From positions 1 through 33,549 of the forward strand of contig JAMOPG010000203.1 of assembly GCA_027064715.1 (NCBI GenBank): a stretch of DNA of 33,549 bases. Direction: 5' to 3'. Both the position numbers and the translations under genes were made by a program. The notes beneath the pieces are model-generated. The model saw nothing but the letters and a program-made list of their open reading frames with translations, ran no database searches and had not been told where the DNA came from. Shown here one piece after another: positions 1 through 8,861 of the stretch (within the stretch, counting starts at the first letter, position 1; every line of letters starts with the position of its first letter). This stretch comes from Desulfobacterales bacterium. GTDB taxonomy: Bacteria; Desulfobacterota; Desulfovibrionia; Desulfovibrionales; Desulfothermaceae.

Positions 1-130
1 CCAGTTTTTTCTTTGTTCCCCCAGTGGAGATCAACTCTACATCATGATCTGCTAAAAATCTAGCAAAATCAATAAGTTTTGATTTGTCTGTAACACTTAT
101 TAATGCCCTTTTGATTTTTAGATATTTCAT
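1..130 (-). CDS. purH: PurH, bifunctional AICAR formyltransferase/IMP cyclohydrolase, N-terminal fragment (cut by window edge)
   Basis: Not on the ORF track because it runs off the left edge. Reading the minus strand from the ATG at 130 gives 43 codons beginning [19 protein letters not shown] and containing ELISTGGT, the typical opening of the MGS-like IMP cyclohydrolase domain of PurH. PurH carries out the last two steps of de novo purine synthesis in the cytoplasm. A strong ribosome binding site, AAGGAGG, lies about ten bases upstream of the ATG and fixes the start. The gene is divergent from the flagellar operon. The MGS fold also occurs in carbamoyl-phosphate synthase and methylglyoxal synthase, but an N-terminal MGS domain with this opening fits PurH best. 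Confidence 0.85.
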   Translation of the reverse strand, partial: MKYLKIKRALISVTDKSKLIDFARFLADHDVELISTGGTKKKL

Positions 131-147
131 GTCTAATATCCTCCTTC

Positions 148-190
148 TTTTGACAAAACATCCAATAAAAATCACAGATATTTTGTCAAA
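148..190. repeat. Inverted repeat TTTGACAAAA / TTTTGTCAAA
   Basis: Perfect 10-bp arms at 148-157 and 181-190 are separated by 23 bases between purH and flgB. One arm abuts the purH ribosome binding site, so in a purH transcript it could fold into a hairpin next to the start. It could also be a dyad operator. No known regulator motif is recognised. Confidence 0.4.
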
Positions 191-229
191 GCTTCCAATT
201 TATGGCAATAAATTTTTTTCAATTAAAGT

Positions 230-245
230 TGGAATAGGAGTTGCA
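230..245 (+). promoter_or_regulatory. Candidate sigma54 (RpoN) promoter of the flagellar operon
   Basis: The sequence TGGAATAGGAGTTGCA keeps the invariant GG (231-232) and GC (243-244) exactly 12 bases apart, plus the TTGCA half of the consensus TGGCAC-N5-TTGCA. The predicted transcript would begin near 256, about 37 bases before flgB. RpoN control of basal-body genes is known in many flagellated proteobacteria. The -24 half is only partly consensus. Confidence 0.55.
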
Positions 246-292
246 AAAATTTTAATACAAATTAACAAAAAAAATAATAGTAGGAGATGGTT

Positions 293-694
293 ATGAAAAA
301 GTTGTTTGAGCCACATATAGAGCTTGTAAAATATGTAATGGATTTAAGATTGATACGTCAAAATATTGTCGCCAGTAATCTGGCAAATATAGAAAACCCC
401 AATTATAAGGCAAGGCGGATTGATTTTGAAGAGAAGTTACAAGCTGCTTTAAATTTAAAAGAATCTGGGGCTATGGCAAGGACCAATGAAAGACATCTGC
501 CAACTTCGGTTTTGGTAGAGCCAGATTTTTATAAAGAATTGGAGATCAGGGTTGTTCAAGGAGAGGACAGTGTAGATCTAGACAAAGAAATGACTATTCA
601 GGCCAAGAATGTATTGGCATACAAAACACTAAGTAATGTGCTTACAAAGGAATTTCAACTTCTAAAGGATGTTATTGTAGAAGGAGGGAAATAA
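293..694 (+). CDS. flgB: Flagellar basal-body rod protein FlgB
   Basis: A 133-residue protein and proximal rod subunit of the flagellar basal body, exported to the periplasm by the flagellar type III apparatus. The N-terminal part carries the rod/hook family signature around residues 20-40 (RQNIVASNLANIENPNYKAR), and the C-terminal part has the usual amphipathic helix. Length matches the family at about 130-140 aa. The ORF track starts at 287, but the TAGGAG ribosome binding site at 281-286 touches that ATG, whereas the ATG at 293 sits at the right distance, so I use 293. It is the first gene of the flgB-flgC-fliE-fliF-fliG-fliH-fliI run, downstream of a sigma54-like site, and its stop overlaps the flgC start by one base. 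Confidence 0.93.
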   Translation: MKKLFEPHIELVKYVMDLRLIRQNIVASNLANIENPNYKARRIDFEEKLQAALNLKESGAMARTNERHLPTSVLVEPDFYKELEIRVVQGEDSVDLDKEMTIQAKNVLAYKTLSNVLTKEFQLLKDVIVEGGK

Positions 695-1137
695 TGGGTA
701 TAAATTTTATGACAGCCCTAGATATTGCTTCTTCTGGATTGTCTGCACAAAGGACACTTTTAAATGTAATATCTATGAATTTGGCAAATATAAACACAAC
801 AAGGACCCAAGAAGGCGGGCCTTATAGGAAAAAAGAGGTTATTTTTCAGTCAGCACCAATAAAGTGGCCGTCTGATAACCTCATGAGAACAGAGCTTGAA
901 AGACAGATTAAGGGAGTTAAAGTAAATAGGATAGTTGAAGATTATGATGGTGTGAGAAAGGTGTATGATCCAAATCATCCTGATGCAGATGAGGACGGGT
1001 ATGTTTCTTATCCTGATATCAATGTAGTGGAGGAAATGGCAAAAATGCTCACAGCTCTAAGAAGTTATGAGGCAAATTTATCAACAGTAACATCAATAAA
1101 GACTATGTTAAATAGTGCTCTTCAGATTGCTAGATAA
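694..1137 (+). CDS. flgC: Flagellar basal-body rod protein FlgC
   Basis: A 147-residue proximal rod protein. The N-terminus has the rod family signature (LDIASSGLSAQRTLLNVISMN), and the C-terminus ends in the helical segment NVVEEMAKMLTALRSYEAN that is typical of FlgC and FlgG. Together these helices pack into the rod. Length is normal. The start ATG overlaps the flgB stop (TAATG) and follows AAGGAGGG, so translation is probably coupled. It stands between flgB and fliE, the canonical order. Confidence 0.93.
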   Translation: MGINFMTALDIASSGLSAQRTLLNVISMNLANINTTRTQEGGPYRKKEVIFQSAPIKWPSDNLMRTELERQIKGVKVNRIVEDYDGVRKVYDPNHPDADEDGYVSYPDINVVEEMAKMLTALRSYEANLSTVTSIKTMLNSALQIAR

Positions 1138-1154
1138 AAGGTAAGGAGGAGGGT

Positions 1155-1457
1155 ATGAGCATTAAGTCAATAGCTAACAATGCATATCTAAATGCATTAA
1201 ATACAGAACCAAAAAGATATGCTACTTCTAAACCTAAAGAATCCTTTATGGAAACTATAGAAGAATCATTGAAAAAAGTAAATGATCTTCAGTTAGAAAA
1301 GGATCAAATGATTGAGGAATTTGCAGTAGGCAAAAATGAAAATGTGCATGAGTTAATGATTGCACTTCAAAAGGCAGATATTGCAATGAAACTTACTTCT
1401 GCTGTTAGAAATAAAGTTATGGAGGCATATAAGCAATTGATTAATATGCCTATGTAG
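1155..1457 (+). CDS. fliE: Flagellar hook-basal body complex protein FliE
   Basis: A 100-residue protein that joins the FliF ring to the rod. The family pattern is clear in the C-terminal half: SFMETIEESLKKVNDLQLEKDQMIEEF, then a Glu-Asn-Val-His element followed by ELMIALQKADIAMKLTSAVRNK and a closing YKQLINMPM. The N-terminal 30 residues are variable, as usual. A strong AAGGAGGAGG ribosome binding site precedes the ATG. It lies 17 bases after flgC and 41 bases before fliF. Confidence 0.93.
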   Translation: MSIKSIANNAYLNALNTEPKRYATSKPKESFMETIEESLKKVNDLQLEKDQMIEEFAVGKNENVHELMIALQKADIAMKLTSAVRNKVMEAYKQLINMPM

Positions 1458-1498
1458 CTTATTAAAAAATAAGTTAGCTATGTAGGAGGCTATTTTAA

Positions 1499-3088
1499 AT
1501 GGAAAATCCATTACCCAAGTGGAATCAAAAAATAAAAGATTTGTGGAGTAAAGGAACAACCCCACAAAAAATAATTGCAATTGGAGTAATGCTCTCAGTT
1601 ACCATTATGTTCATTTTTTTAATGGTGTGGTTAAATCAAGAAGAATATGGGGCATTATATTCAAATCTAAAACAGGAAGATTCTGCTGCTGTTGTAAAAT
1701 ATTTAAAAAAGCACAATATAAAATATAAACTGCAAGACAATGGTGGGACTATTTTGGTCCCTAAGGACAAGGTGTATGAGCTCAGATTAGAGATTGCAGG
1801 GCAAGATATATTAGAAAAAGGTGGTGTAGGTTTTGATATATTTTCAAAAAGCTCAATAGGACAAACGGATTTTGTGCAAAGAATCAACTATCAAAGGGCT
1901 CTTCAAGGTGAATTAGCAACTACTATTTCTGCAATACCTGAAATTATAGCTGCCAGGGTTCATTTGGTCCTTCCCAAAAAGTCTCTTTTTTTAGAAGAAC
2001 AGACTCCAGCGTCAGCCTCTATATTGGTCCAATTAAAAAGGGGAAAGGAACTAACAAAAGAACAGATAAAGAGCATAGTAAATCTAGTGGCAACAGCTGT
2101 AGAAGGGCTTTCGCCCGAAAATATCACTCTTATAGACAATAGGGGACGGCTGCTTTATCGATCTAAAAATGAAGGGGAAATGGCTTTAACAACAAGCCAG
2201 ATGGAATATAAATTAAATCTTGAACAGTCACTTACAAAAAAGATTGAGAGCTTACTATTTCCAGTAATTGGGGCAGGAAAGGTTATAGCTCAAGTGAATG
2301 TTGATCTTGATTTAAGTGAACAAAATATTTATAAAGAATTATATGATCCAGATTCATCTGTGGTAAGGAGTGAGCAGAGGGTAAAAGAGTCATCTAAGGG
2401 AACAGCACAGGCAGAGGCATCAAAAGCTGGGCCTCAGTATAAGGCACAGGGTGGAGGAACTACTACCACAGAAGAATCTTCCAGGATGCAGGAGACTATT
2501 AATTATGAAATCAGCAAACAGGAGCAAAGGGTACACATCCCCAAAGGTCAAATATCAAAAATTACAGTTGCTGTGCTTGTTGATGGGAAATATAAAAAAG
2601 GTAAAAATGGAAAACTCATATATGAACCAAGGTCAGATGTTGAATTGGAAAAGATAAAGGATATAGTGAAAAGTGCAGTGGGTTATGATCCAAAAAGGGG
2701 AGATGTAGTAGAGGTGGCCTCCATGCAATTTTCGCCAATAGAGCTTGCAGAGCCAAGTTTTTGGCAGGTAGTGTTAGATTATTTACATAAATTTATAAAA
2801 CCTATTTTAAATACACTAGTATTACTAATCTTTATCTTGTTTGTGCTGAGACCAGTGATACTCTCTATTGTAAAGCCTAAAGTAGAGGAAGAAGTTGCTG
2901 AGATAGAAGAACTACCAGAAGGAGAAGAAACTGAGGCTCCCCCACTGTCAGAAGAGGAGTTAAGAGCACTTGAGTCAAAAAGGCCCTTTGAAGAGATAAA
3001 GCAAAAGGTAGCTGCTATATTGGATAAATATCCAGAGGAGGCTATAGCAATAATTAAAGGTTGGGTAAGAGAAGAATCTAAAAGGTAA
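1499..3088 (+). CDS. fliF: Flagellar MS-ring protein FliF
   Basis: A 529-residue inner-membrane protein that forms the MS ring, the base on which the rod, export gate and switch assemble. Two membrane segments are visible, at about residues 25-45 and 434-458, enclosing the periplasmic ring-building domains. These contain the YscJ/FliF-type stretches YSNLKQEDSAAVVKYL and ARVHLVLPKKSLF. The cytoplasmic tail is acidic (about 460-480) and ends in a conserved segment (EEIKQKVAAILDKYPEEA) matching the FliG-binding end of the family. Length is typical. The ribosome binding site is GTAGGAGG. It precedes fliG, its direct binding partner. Confidence 0.95.
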   Translation: MENPLPKWNQKIKDLWSKGTTPQKIIAIGVMLSVTIMFIFLMVWLNQEEYGALYSNLKQEDSAAVVKYLKKHNIKYKLQDNGGTILVPKDKVYELRLEIAGQDILEKGGVGFDIFSKSSIGQTDFVQRINYQRALQGELATTISAIPEIIAARVHLVLPKKSLFLEEQTPASASILVQLKRGKELTKEQIKSIVNLVATAVEGLSPENITLIDNRGRLLYRSKNEGEMALTTSQMEYKLNLEQSLTKKIESLLFPVIGAGKVIAQVNVDLDLSEQNIYKELYDPDSSVVRSEQRVKESSKGTAQAEASKAGPQYKAQGGGTTTTEESSRMQETINYEISKQEQRVHIPKGQISKITVAVLVDGKYKKGKNGKLIYEPRSDVELEKIKDIVKSAVGYDPKRGDVVEVASMQFSPIELAEPSFWQVVLDYLHKFIKPILNTLVLLIFILFVLRPVILSIVKPKVEEEVAEIEELPEGEETEAPPLSEEELRALESKRPFEEIKQKVAAILDKYPEEAIAIIKGWVREESKR

Positions 3089-3121
3089 CATGGTGGCAAA
3101 AAATAGAATCGAGGAAAAGTG

Positions 3122-4138
3122 ATGCGTGAGATAAAGGATGTTAAAGAGCTTTCAGGAGTAGAGAAGACCGCTATCCTACTTTTGGCCCTTGGGGATAAAT
3201 ATGTACAGAAAATATTTAAGGAGTTAACAAGAGAAGAGATTGTGAAGGTCTCAAGAGCTATGGTGGATTTAGAAAAAATTCCTAAAGAAATTGTAGAACA
3301 GGTGTTAAGGGAGTTTCATGAGACCTTTATTTCAGGTTCTCATGTAATTGTTGGGGGGTCTGATCAGGCGAGAAAACTCTTGTCAAAGGCTTTAGATGGA
3401 AAAACCGTGGAAGAGATAATGAAAAATGTGGAATATGACTATAGACCTCCACCATTTAAAGGTCTTGAAAATTTCAGTCCTACAATTATGGCACAGATAC
3501 TTTCTAATGAGCATCCTCAAACTTTGGCCCTGATACTTGGATATCTTCCCTCTCAACAAGCAGCAGAGGTACTTAAAAATCTTCCCCCAGGGGTGAGGCC
3601 CGAGGTATTGCTTAGACTTGCAAAGTTGGAAACTGTACCACTTGAGATGTTATATGAAGTAGATTCAGTGCTTAGGGAACAGCTTGAAGCAATGGGTGGT
3701 GAAGGTCAAAAGGTTGGTGGTGTACAAGCTGTTGCTGAGATATTAAACTCTGTGGAAAGATCTGTTGAAGAGGAGGTACTTGCAGACATTGAGATGGAAT
3801 CTCCACAGCTAGCTGAAGAGATAAGAGAGTTGATGTTTGTATTTGAGGATATCAAAAATCTTGATGATCGCTCTATAAGAGAGATTTTAAAGGAAATATC
3901 CAATGAAGATTTAACACTTGCTCTAAAAGGTGCATCAGAGGAACTTAAACAAAAATTCTTCTCTAACTTATCAGAACGTGCAGCTGCTATGATTAAAGAA
4001 GACCTAGAGATTATGGGACCTGTCAGGATCTCAGATGTGGAAAAGGCTCAAAAGAACATTGTAAAGGTGGTGAGACAGCTCGAGGCTGAAGGCAGGATTG
4101 TGATAGCAGGAAAAGGAGGCGAGGATGTCCTTGTGTAA
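3122..4138 (+). CDS. fliG: Flagellar motor switch protein FliG
   Basis: A 338-residue cytoplasmic C-ring protein that couples the stator to rotation and switching. The N-terminal domain (LSGVEKTAILLLALGDKYV) binds FliF. The middle domain carries the EHPQ motif (SNEHPQTLALILGYLP). The C-terminal domain has the charged torque helix around FEDIKNLDDRSIREILKEI. The ORF track begins with a GTG at 3119. The ATG three bases on is better spaced from the GAGGAAAA ribosome binding site, so I start at 3122. The end overlaps fliH by 14 bases, which suggests translational coupling. Confidence 0.95.
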   Translation: MREIKDVKELSGVEKTAILLLALGDKYVQKIFKELTREEIVKVSRAMVDLEKIPKEIVEQVLREFHETFISGSHVIVGGSDQARKLLSKALDGKTVEEIMKNVEYDYRPPPFKGLENFSPTIMAQILSNEHPQTLALILGYLPSQQAAEVLKNLPPGVRPEVLLRLAKLETVPLEMLYEVDSVLREQLEAMGGEGQKVGGVQAVAEILNSVERSVEEEVLADIEMESPQLAEEIRELMFVFEDIKNLDDRSIREILKEISNEDLTLALKGASEELKQKFFSNLSERAAAMIKEDLEIMGPVRISDVEKAQKNIVKVVRQLEAEGRIVIAGKGGEDVLV

Positions 4139-4853
4139 GGGACGAATCTTTTTGGGTAGTAGTGGTATTGTTGTAGATGAGGTAGAGTTTAGTAAAAAAC
4201 ATGTGGATACGGATTTATGGGATGAGAATATAGAAAAGAAGATTTTAGAAAAAATAAAAAATAAGGCATTTGAACAGGCAAGATCCATTGTTCAAGACGC
4301 ACAAAAACAGGCAATACAGATAAGAAATGATGCCTATGAACAGGGATATAAAGAAGGATATAAAAAGGGCATGGCCAAGGCTCATGAAGAGATTGAAAAG
4401 ATTAAAAAAGATACAGCTGCTAAATTAATTACAATAGTAAATAATATAGAGAATGAGAAGAAAAAAATCTTTGAAAAATATATTGATGAGATATTAAAGC
4501 TTATATTTATAAGTGTTGAAAAATTATCAGATATTGTATTTGTTGAACAAAAAAAGGCAGTTATAAAGGATATATTAGAAGATTGTCTTCAAGAAATAGA
4601 TAACTCTTCACAGGTAAAGATATTTGTAAATGAACAAGACTATCCATTAATAAAAGAGATTATTGAGGAAATAAAGTGTAATTATCCAGATATAAAAAAG
4701 TGGGACATAAGTGTAAAACAAGGTCTAAGTAGTGGTTCTGTGCAAATAGATACAGGGACATCAATGGTTGAAGATGCCTTTTTAAAAAGAAAAGAAAAAC
4801 TGATGGAGATTATAAAGAATATATCATTAGAAGAAGAGTATGAAGATAAGTGA
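4125..4853 (+). CDS. fliH: Flagellar export regulator FliH
   Basis: A 242-residue cytoplasmic stator-like protein that binds the export ATPase FliI. The central region (about residues 45-125) is a long charged helix with spaced Gly and Ala residues (DAYEQGYKEGYKKGMAKAHEE), characteristic of FliH/YscL. The C-terminal domain (about 135-230) matches the FliH/V-ATPase E-subunit type in its pattern of hydrophobic helices and KIFVNEQDY. Sequence identity in this family is low, so position between fliG and fliI supports the call. It overlaps fliG and fliI by 14 bases each. The ribosome binding site is AAAAGGAGGCGAGG. Confidence 0.9.
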   Translation: MSLCKGRIFLGSSGIVVDEVEFSKKHVDTDLWDENIEKKILEKIKNKAFEQARSIVQDAQKQAIQIRNDAYEQGYKEGYKKGMAKAHEEIEKIKKDTAAKLITIVNNIENEKKKIFEKYIDEILKLIFISVEKLSDIVFVEQKKAVIKDILEDCLQEIDNSSQVKIFVNEQDYPLIKEIIEEIKCNYPDIKKWDISVKQGLSSGSVQIDTGTSMVEDAFLKRKEKLMEIIKNISLEEEYEDK

Positions 4854-6144
4854 GGCAATAGAAAATATATCAAAGTTACGTACTGTGGCCCAGTATGGTG
4901 TTGTTAGTAAGGTTGTGGGTCTTATAGTTGAGTGTAAAGGGCTGAGAACTTCTATTGGCTCAGTTTGTGAGATATTAATAGATGAGAAAAAAAAGATTTT
5001 GGCAGAAGTAGTTGGTTTTAGAGATTCCACTGTACTCCTTATGCCTTATGGGGATCTGTTTGGAATAAAGACAGGGGCTAGAGTCAAAAATTTGAATTTG
5101 CCTCCAGTAATTGGTGTGGGCAGTGGTCTTTTGGGGAGGGTTGTGGATAGTTTTGCAAGGCCCATAGATAATAAAGGGCCTGTCAAATATTCCTCTTTTT
5201 ATCCTCTATATGCAGAACCATTGAATCCTTTACTGAGAAGAAGAATTAGCGAGCCACTGGATGTTGGTATTAGGGCAATAAATGGACTTTTGACTCTGGG
5301 AAAGGGGCAGAGAATAGGTATAATGGCTGGCTCTGGGGTGGGAAAATCAACTCTTCTTGGTATGATCGCCAAATATACCACAGCAGATGTAAATGTCATA
5401 TGTCTGGTTGGTGAAAGGGGAAGGGAGGTCAATGAATTTATAGAGGATTCTCTTGGAGAACAAGGGCTCAAAAAGTCAGTGGTGGTGGTTGCTACTTCTG
5501 ACCAATCTCCACTCTTGAGAATGCGGGCTGCTTATACAGCTCAGACTATTGCAGAATATTTTAGGGATCAGTCAATGGATGTGTTACTTATGATGGATTC
5601 TATTACCAGGTTTGCAATGGCCTCCAGAGAGATTGGTTTGTCTGTTGGAGAACCTCCAACTTCAAAAGGCTATACTCCATCAGTTTTTTCACAACTGCCA
5701 AAACTACTAGAAAGGGCTGGGACATCAGATAAAGGCACTATTACAGGTATTTATACTGTCTTGGTAGAAGGGGATGACTTTACAGAACCAATAGCAGATG
5801 CTGTTAGATCTATTGTGGATGGACACATTGTACTCACCAGAGAACTTGCTGATATGGGGCACTATCCTGCAATAGATGTACTAAAAAGTGTTAGTAGATT
5901 AAGAAACCAAGTGATTGATAAAGAAAAGTTATCCCTTGGCAATAAATTATTATCTACTCTTGCTACTTATAAAAGAGTAGAAGATATGATAAATATTGGA
6001 GCATATCAAAAAGGATCAAATAAAGAGATTGATTTTGCTATTGAGAAAATAAATGAAATAAATAAATATTTAGTTCAAGAAATAGAAGAAAAGGCCTCCC
6101 TTGAAGATTCATTTTCCAGACTTAAAAAGATATTTATCCAATAG
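4840..6144 (+). CDS. fliI: Flagellum-specific ATPase FliI
   Basis: A 434-residue P-loop ATPase that powers or gates flagellar protein export. Walker A is GSGVGKST at residues 164-171, and Walker B ends at Asp253 in VLLMMDS. The F1-beta-like stretches GERGREVNEFIED and the type III-specific PPTSKGYTPSVFSQLPKL are present. The length matches the family. It starts inside the 3' end of fliH. It is the last gene of the plus-strand run, because the next gene is convergent after only 17 bases. The usual next partner, the chaperone fliJ, is therefore not here. Confidence 0.96.
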   Translation: MKISEAIENISKLRTVAQYGVVSKVVGLIVECKGLRTSIGSVCEILIDEKKKILAEVVGFRDSTVLLMPYGDLFGIKTGARVKNLNLPPVIGVGSGLLGRVVDSFARPIDNKGPVKYSSFYPLYAEPLNPLLRRRISEPLDVGIRAINGLLTLGKGQRIGIMAGSGVGKSTLLGMIAKYTTADVNVICLVGERGREVNEFIEDSLGEQGLKKSVVVVATSDQSPLLRMRAAYTAQTIAEYFRDQSMDVLLMMDSITRFAMASREIGLSVGEPPTSKGYTPSVFSQLPKLLERAGTSDKGTITGIYTVLVEGDDFTEPIADAVRSIVDGHIVLTRELADMGHYPAIDVLKSVSRLRNQVIDKEKLSLGNKLLSTLATYKRVEDMINIGAYQKGSNKEIDFAIEKINEINKYLVQEIEEKASLEDSFSRLKKIFIQ

Positions 6145-6161
6145 TTCTTTTAAATCCTGTT

Positions 6162-8861
6162 TTATTCTTTTGGTAATTTTTCTATCTCCAGCCATAATGT
6201 AATTGTTTCTGGGTCATTGGGATCTGTTTTTATCTCAAATCCCAATTTTTTCCCTAATGCGATCATTGCCTTATTATCTCTCAAGGTGTAAGCCATGAGT
6301 CTCTTAGTTCCTCTCATCTTGCAATATCTAATCATCTTATCTAAAAGTATAGTTCCAAGACCCTTTAATTTTAGATCACTCCTTACAACAATGGAAAATT
6401 CTGCCTCCTCATTGTCAGGATCAAAATATGCCCTAACTTCACCCACGGTTTCGTTTTTGTCTAGTCCTTCTGTTAAGTTAATGGCTATAAAGGCCATTTC
6501 TCTATCATAGTCTATTTGTGTTAGATTGGCCATTTGTGTGTGGGTGAATTGGTGAACAAACCCAAAAAATCTCATTCTTAAATCATATTCTGAGAGTTTT
6601 TCCATAAATTTCATATGATTTTCTTCATCTTCTGGGCGGATTGGTCTTATAAATACCTTCAGGCCAGAAGGCAGTGATACATATTCTTCTAAATATTCGG
6701 GATAAGGCCTAATGACCAGCCTTGCATCACCACTTATGTTGGTTTCTTTTATTTTGACCTGTGCGTTTACAGCCATCACCCCTGAATCATTTAGCAATAG
6801 GGGATTTATAAAAATCTCTTTAATCTCTGGAATATCTATAACAAGTTGAGATAATTGAACCAAGGTCAATTTTAGAGACTCAACATCAATGTTGCTAATA
6901 CCACTAATCTGTTCTATTAATTTATAGATGTTGGTATGGATTAAGATCTCTTTGGCAATGGTCATATTAAGGGGTGGAAAACCTGCAGCAACATCTCTGT
7001 TTATTGTTACATGTTTTCCTCCTTCACCAATTACTATTACAGGGCCAAAAACATCATGGTCATAAATACCCAAAAACAATTCAAAGACATCTACTCTCTT
7101 GTATGACTTTTGGACAATGAATCCTTCGATATTTGCCTCTGGGCGATTTTTAATAGTCCTTCCAAGTATTGCTTGTGCTGCCTTTTTCACTTCAGCTTCA
7201 TTGTCAAGATCCCATTCAATAGCCCCTATTTCCTGGGGATTAGGTATATCTTTAGACGCAATTTTTATGCACACTGGATATCCTATTTCCCTTGCTACTA
7301 ATGTAACATCTTCCAAAGAATTTACAAACCTGGTCTCTGGAATGTGTATTGAATATAGGGAAAAGATCTCTTTAATCTCTGGAAGTGATAAAGTATCCCT
7401 TCCTTCTTTTAATGCATTTTTTACAATCATTCTTGCTGGTCGAGGATTAGGAGTGAATTCTTTAGGCACAGAAGGAGGGGTTTCCCTAAGAAGTTCTTGG
7501 TTTCTGCGAAAGTTTACCAGGTCCATGAATATTCTAACAGCCTGATCAGGGGTTTCATAGGTTGGGATTCCTGAAATTGAAAAAATACGCCTTGCCTCTT
7601 TTGTGTTTTTTTCACCAAGCCAGACAGTAAAGATATTTTTCCTGCTTTGGCCAATGGTATTAACAATGGCTCCTGCAATATCCCTTGCTGAAGCAAAGGC
7701 AGTGGGAACATGGATCACCATGATAGCGTCTACATTTTTATCTTTAATTAATGTGTCAAGCACAGCGGAATATACATCGCTTGGTGCATGATCAATTATT
7801 CTAATGGGATTTTCTCCAACAAACATATCTCCCAATTGTTTTTTTAGTTTATCTTTTGTTTCTTGACTAAGTGGAGCAAGGGTTCCTCCTAGCTCTAAAA
7901 GTTTTTTTCTTGCTATATGTGCTGGTCCGCCTCCATTGCTAATTATGGCTAGTTTATCTCCTCTTAAAGGTTTTGTCCTTGCCAGGGTTTCAACAGCACT
8001 GAAAAGTTCACTAATTTCGTAAACTCTGAGCATTCCAGCTCTGCGAAATAGTGCATCATATACAATGTCAATATCTACCTCTACACCTGATTCAAAGGCC
8101 AATATATCTGAGTTGTTATTTTCAACTTTGGCACCTTTTATTACTATTAAAGGTTTATTTCTAGATGCAGATCTTGCTGCAGATATGAATTTTCTTGGAT
8201 TACTGATCTGTTTAACATATAAAAGTATAGAAGAAGTATATGGATCCCCTGCAAGAAAATCTATTACTTCCTCAAAATTTATATCCAGAGAGTCACCAAG
8301 AGACAAGAAAGTTGAAAAACCAATGTGTTTTAGATGAGCCCAGTCAAGTACTGCCACACCCAGAGAATCAGATTGGGAGATAAAGGCAATCTTCCCTGCT
8401 GACACTGTTGTTGTGCCAAATGTAGCATTAAGACCTATTCTTGGAATTATTATTCCAAGACAATTTGGTCCTAAAATTCTCATGGAGTGCTTTTTGGCAA
8501 TATCTAAGCACAGTTTATCTAAACTTTTACCTCTTTCCTCATACTTATTGAGATCACTGCTCATTATCAGGACGGTTTTAGCCTCAGCATTACCTAATTG
8601 TTCCAGATAGTTGGGTATTATTTTAGGTGGCGTGCAAATAATGGACAAATCAGGAGATAAAGGGAGGCTTGCAATATCTGGATAGGCCAGGATTCCACCT
8701 ATTGATCTATATCTGGGATTGACAGGTAGTATAGGACCTGAAAAACCTCCGCTAATCAAATTTTTTATAACTATATTACCAATACTTTTAGGCCTGTTAG
8801 ATGCGCCTATAATGGCTACAGATTTTGGTCTGAAAAGATAATTAAGATCTTTAAGACTCAT
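6162..8861 (-). CDS. Pat/YfiQ-like protein lysine acetyltransferase (acyl-CoA synthetase-like domains plus GNAT domain)
   Basis: An 899-residue fusion. Residues about 10-130 form a CoA-binding Rossmann domain (VAIIGASNRPKSIGNIV), about 140-460 succinyl-CoA-ligase-like domains, about 475-705 an ATP-grasp domain, and about 733-899 a GNAT domain (acetyl-CoA loop KLKGLGT). This order and size match Salmonella Pat and E. coli YfiQ/PatZ. In the active ADP-forming acetyl-CoA synthetases a catalytic His sits about ten residues before VYDA. Here the aligned residue is Glu257, so the synthetase half is probably not catalytic, as in Pat. It is divergent from acs, the classical Pat target. The ribosome binding site is AAAGGAG. 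The alternative, an active ADP-forming acyl-CoA synthetase, is less likely. Confidence 0.82.
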   Translation of the reverse strand: MSLKDLNYLFRPKSVAIIGASNRPKSIGNIVIKNLISGGFSGPILPVNPRYRSIGGILAYPDIASLPLSPDLSIICTPPKIIPNYLEQLGNAEAKTVLIMSSDLNKYEERGKSLDKLCLDIAKKHSMRILGPNCLGIIIPRIGLNATFGTTTVSAGKIAFISQSDSLGVAVLDWAHLKHIGFSTFLSLGDSLDINFEEVIDFLAGDPYTSSILLYVKQISNPRKFISAARSASRNKPLIVIKGAKVENNNSDILAFESGVEVDIDIVYDALFRRAGMLRVYEISELFSAVETLARTKPLRGDKLAIISNGGGPAHIARKKLLELGGTLAPLSQETKDKLKKQLGDMFVGENPIRIIDHAPSDVYSAVLDTLIKDKNVDAIMVIHVPTAFASARDIAGAIVNTIGQSRKNIFTVWLGEKNTKEARRIFSISGIPTYETPDQAVRIFMDLVNFRRNQELLRETPPSVPKEFTPNPRPARMIVKNALKEGRDTLSLPEIKEIFSLYSIHIPETRFVNSLEDVTLVAREIGYPVCIKIASKDIPNPQEIGAIEWDLDNEAEVKKAAQAILGRTIKNRPEANIEGFIVQKSYKRVDVFELFLGIYDHDVFGPVIVIGEGGKHVTINRDVAAGFPPLNMTIAKEILIHTNIYKLIEQISGISNIDVESLKLTLVQLSQLVIDIPEIKEIFINPLLLNDSGVMAVNAQVKIKETNISGDARLVIRPYPEYLEEYVSLPSGLKVFIRPIRPEDEENHMKFMEKLSEYDLRMRFFGFVHQFTHTQMANLTQIDYDREMAFIAINLTEGLDKNETVGEVRAYFDPDNEEAEFSIVVRSDLKLKGLGTILLDKMIRYCKMRGTKRLMAYTLRDNKAMIALGKKLGFEIKTDPNDPETITLWLEIEKLPKE

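Noticed and set aside
84-296. 70-aa plus-strand ORF before flgB
   Set aside because: It is antisense to the purH start, crosses the inverted repeat and the sigma54-like site, and has no ribosome binding site.
3090-3122. Ten-codon frame MVAKNRIEEK between fliF and fliG
   Set aside because: No ribosome binding site. Ends at the fliG start region and looks like chance.
7099-7545. 148-aa plus-strand ORF inside the acetyltransferase gene
   Set aside because: Shadow of a strongly supported minus-strand coding region. No recognisable domain.
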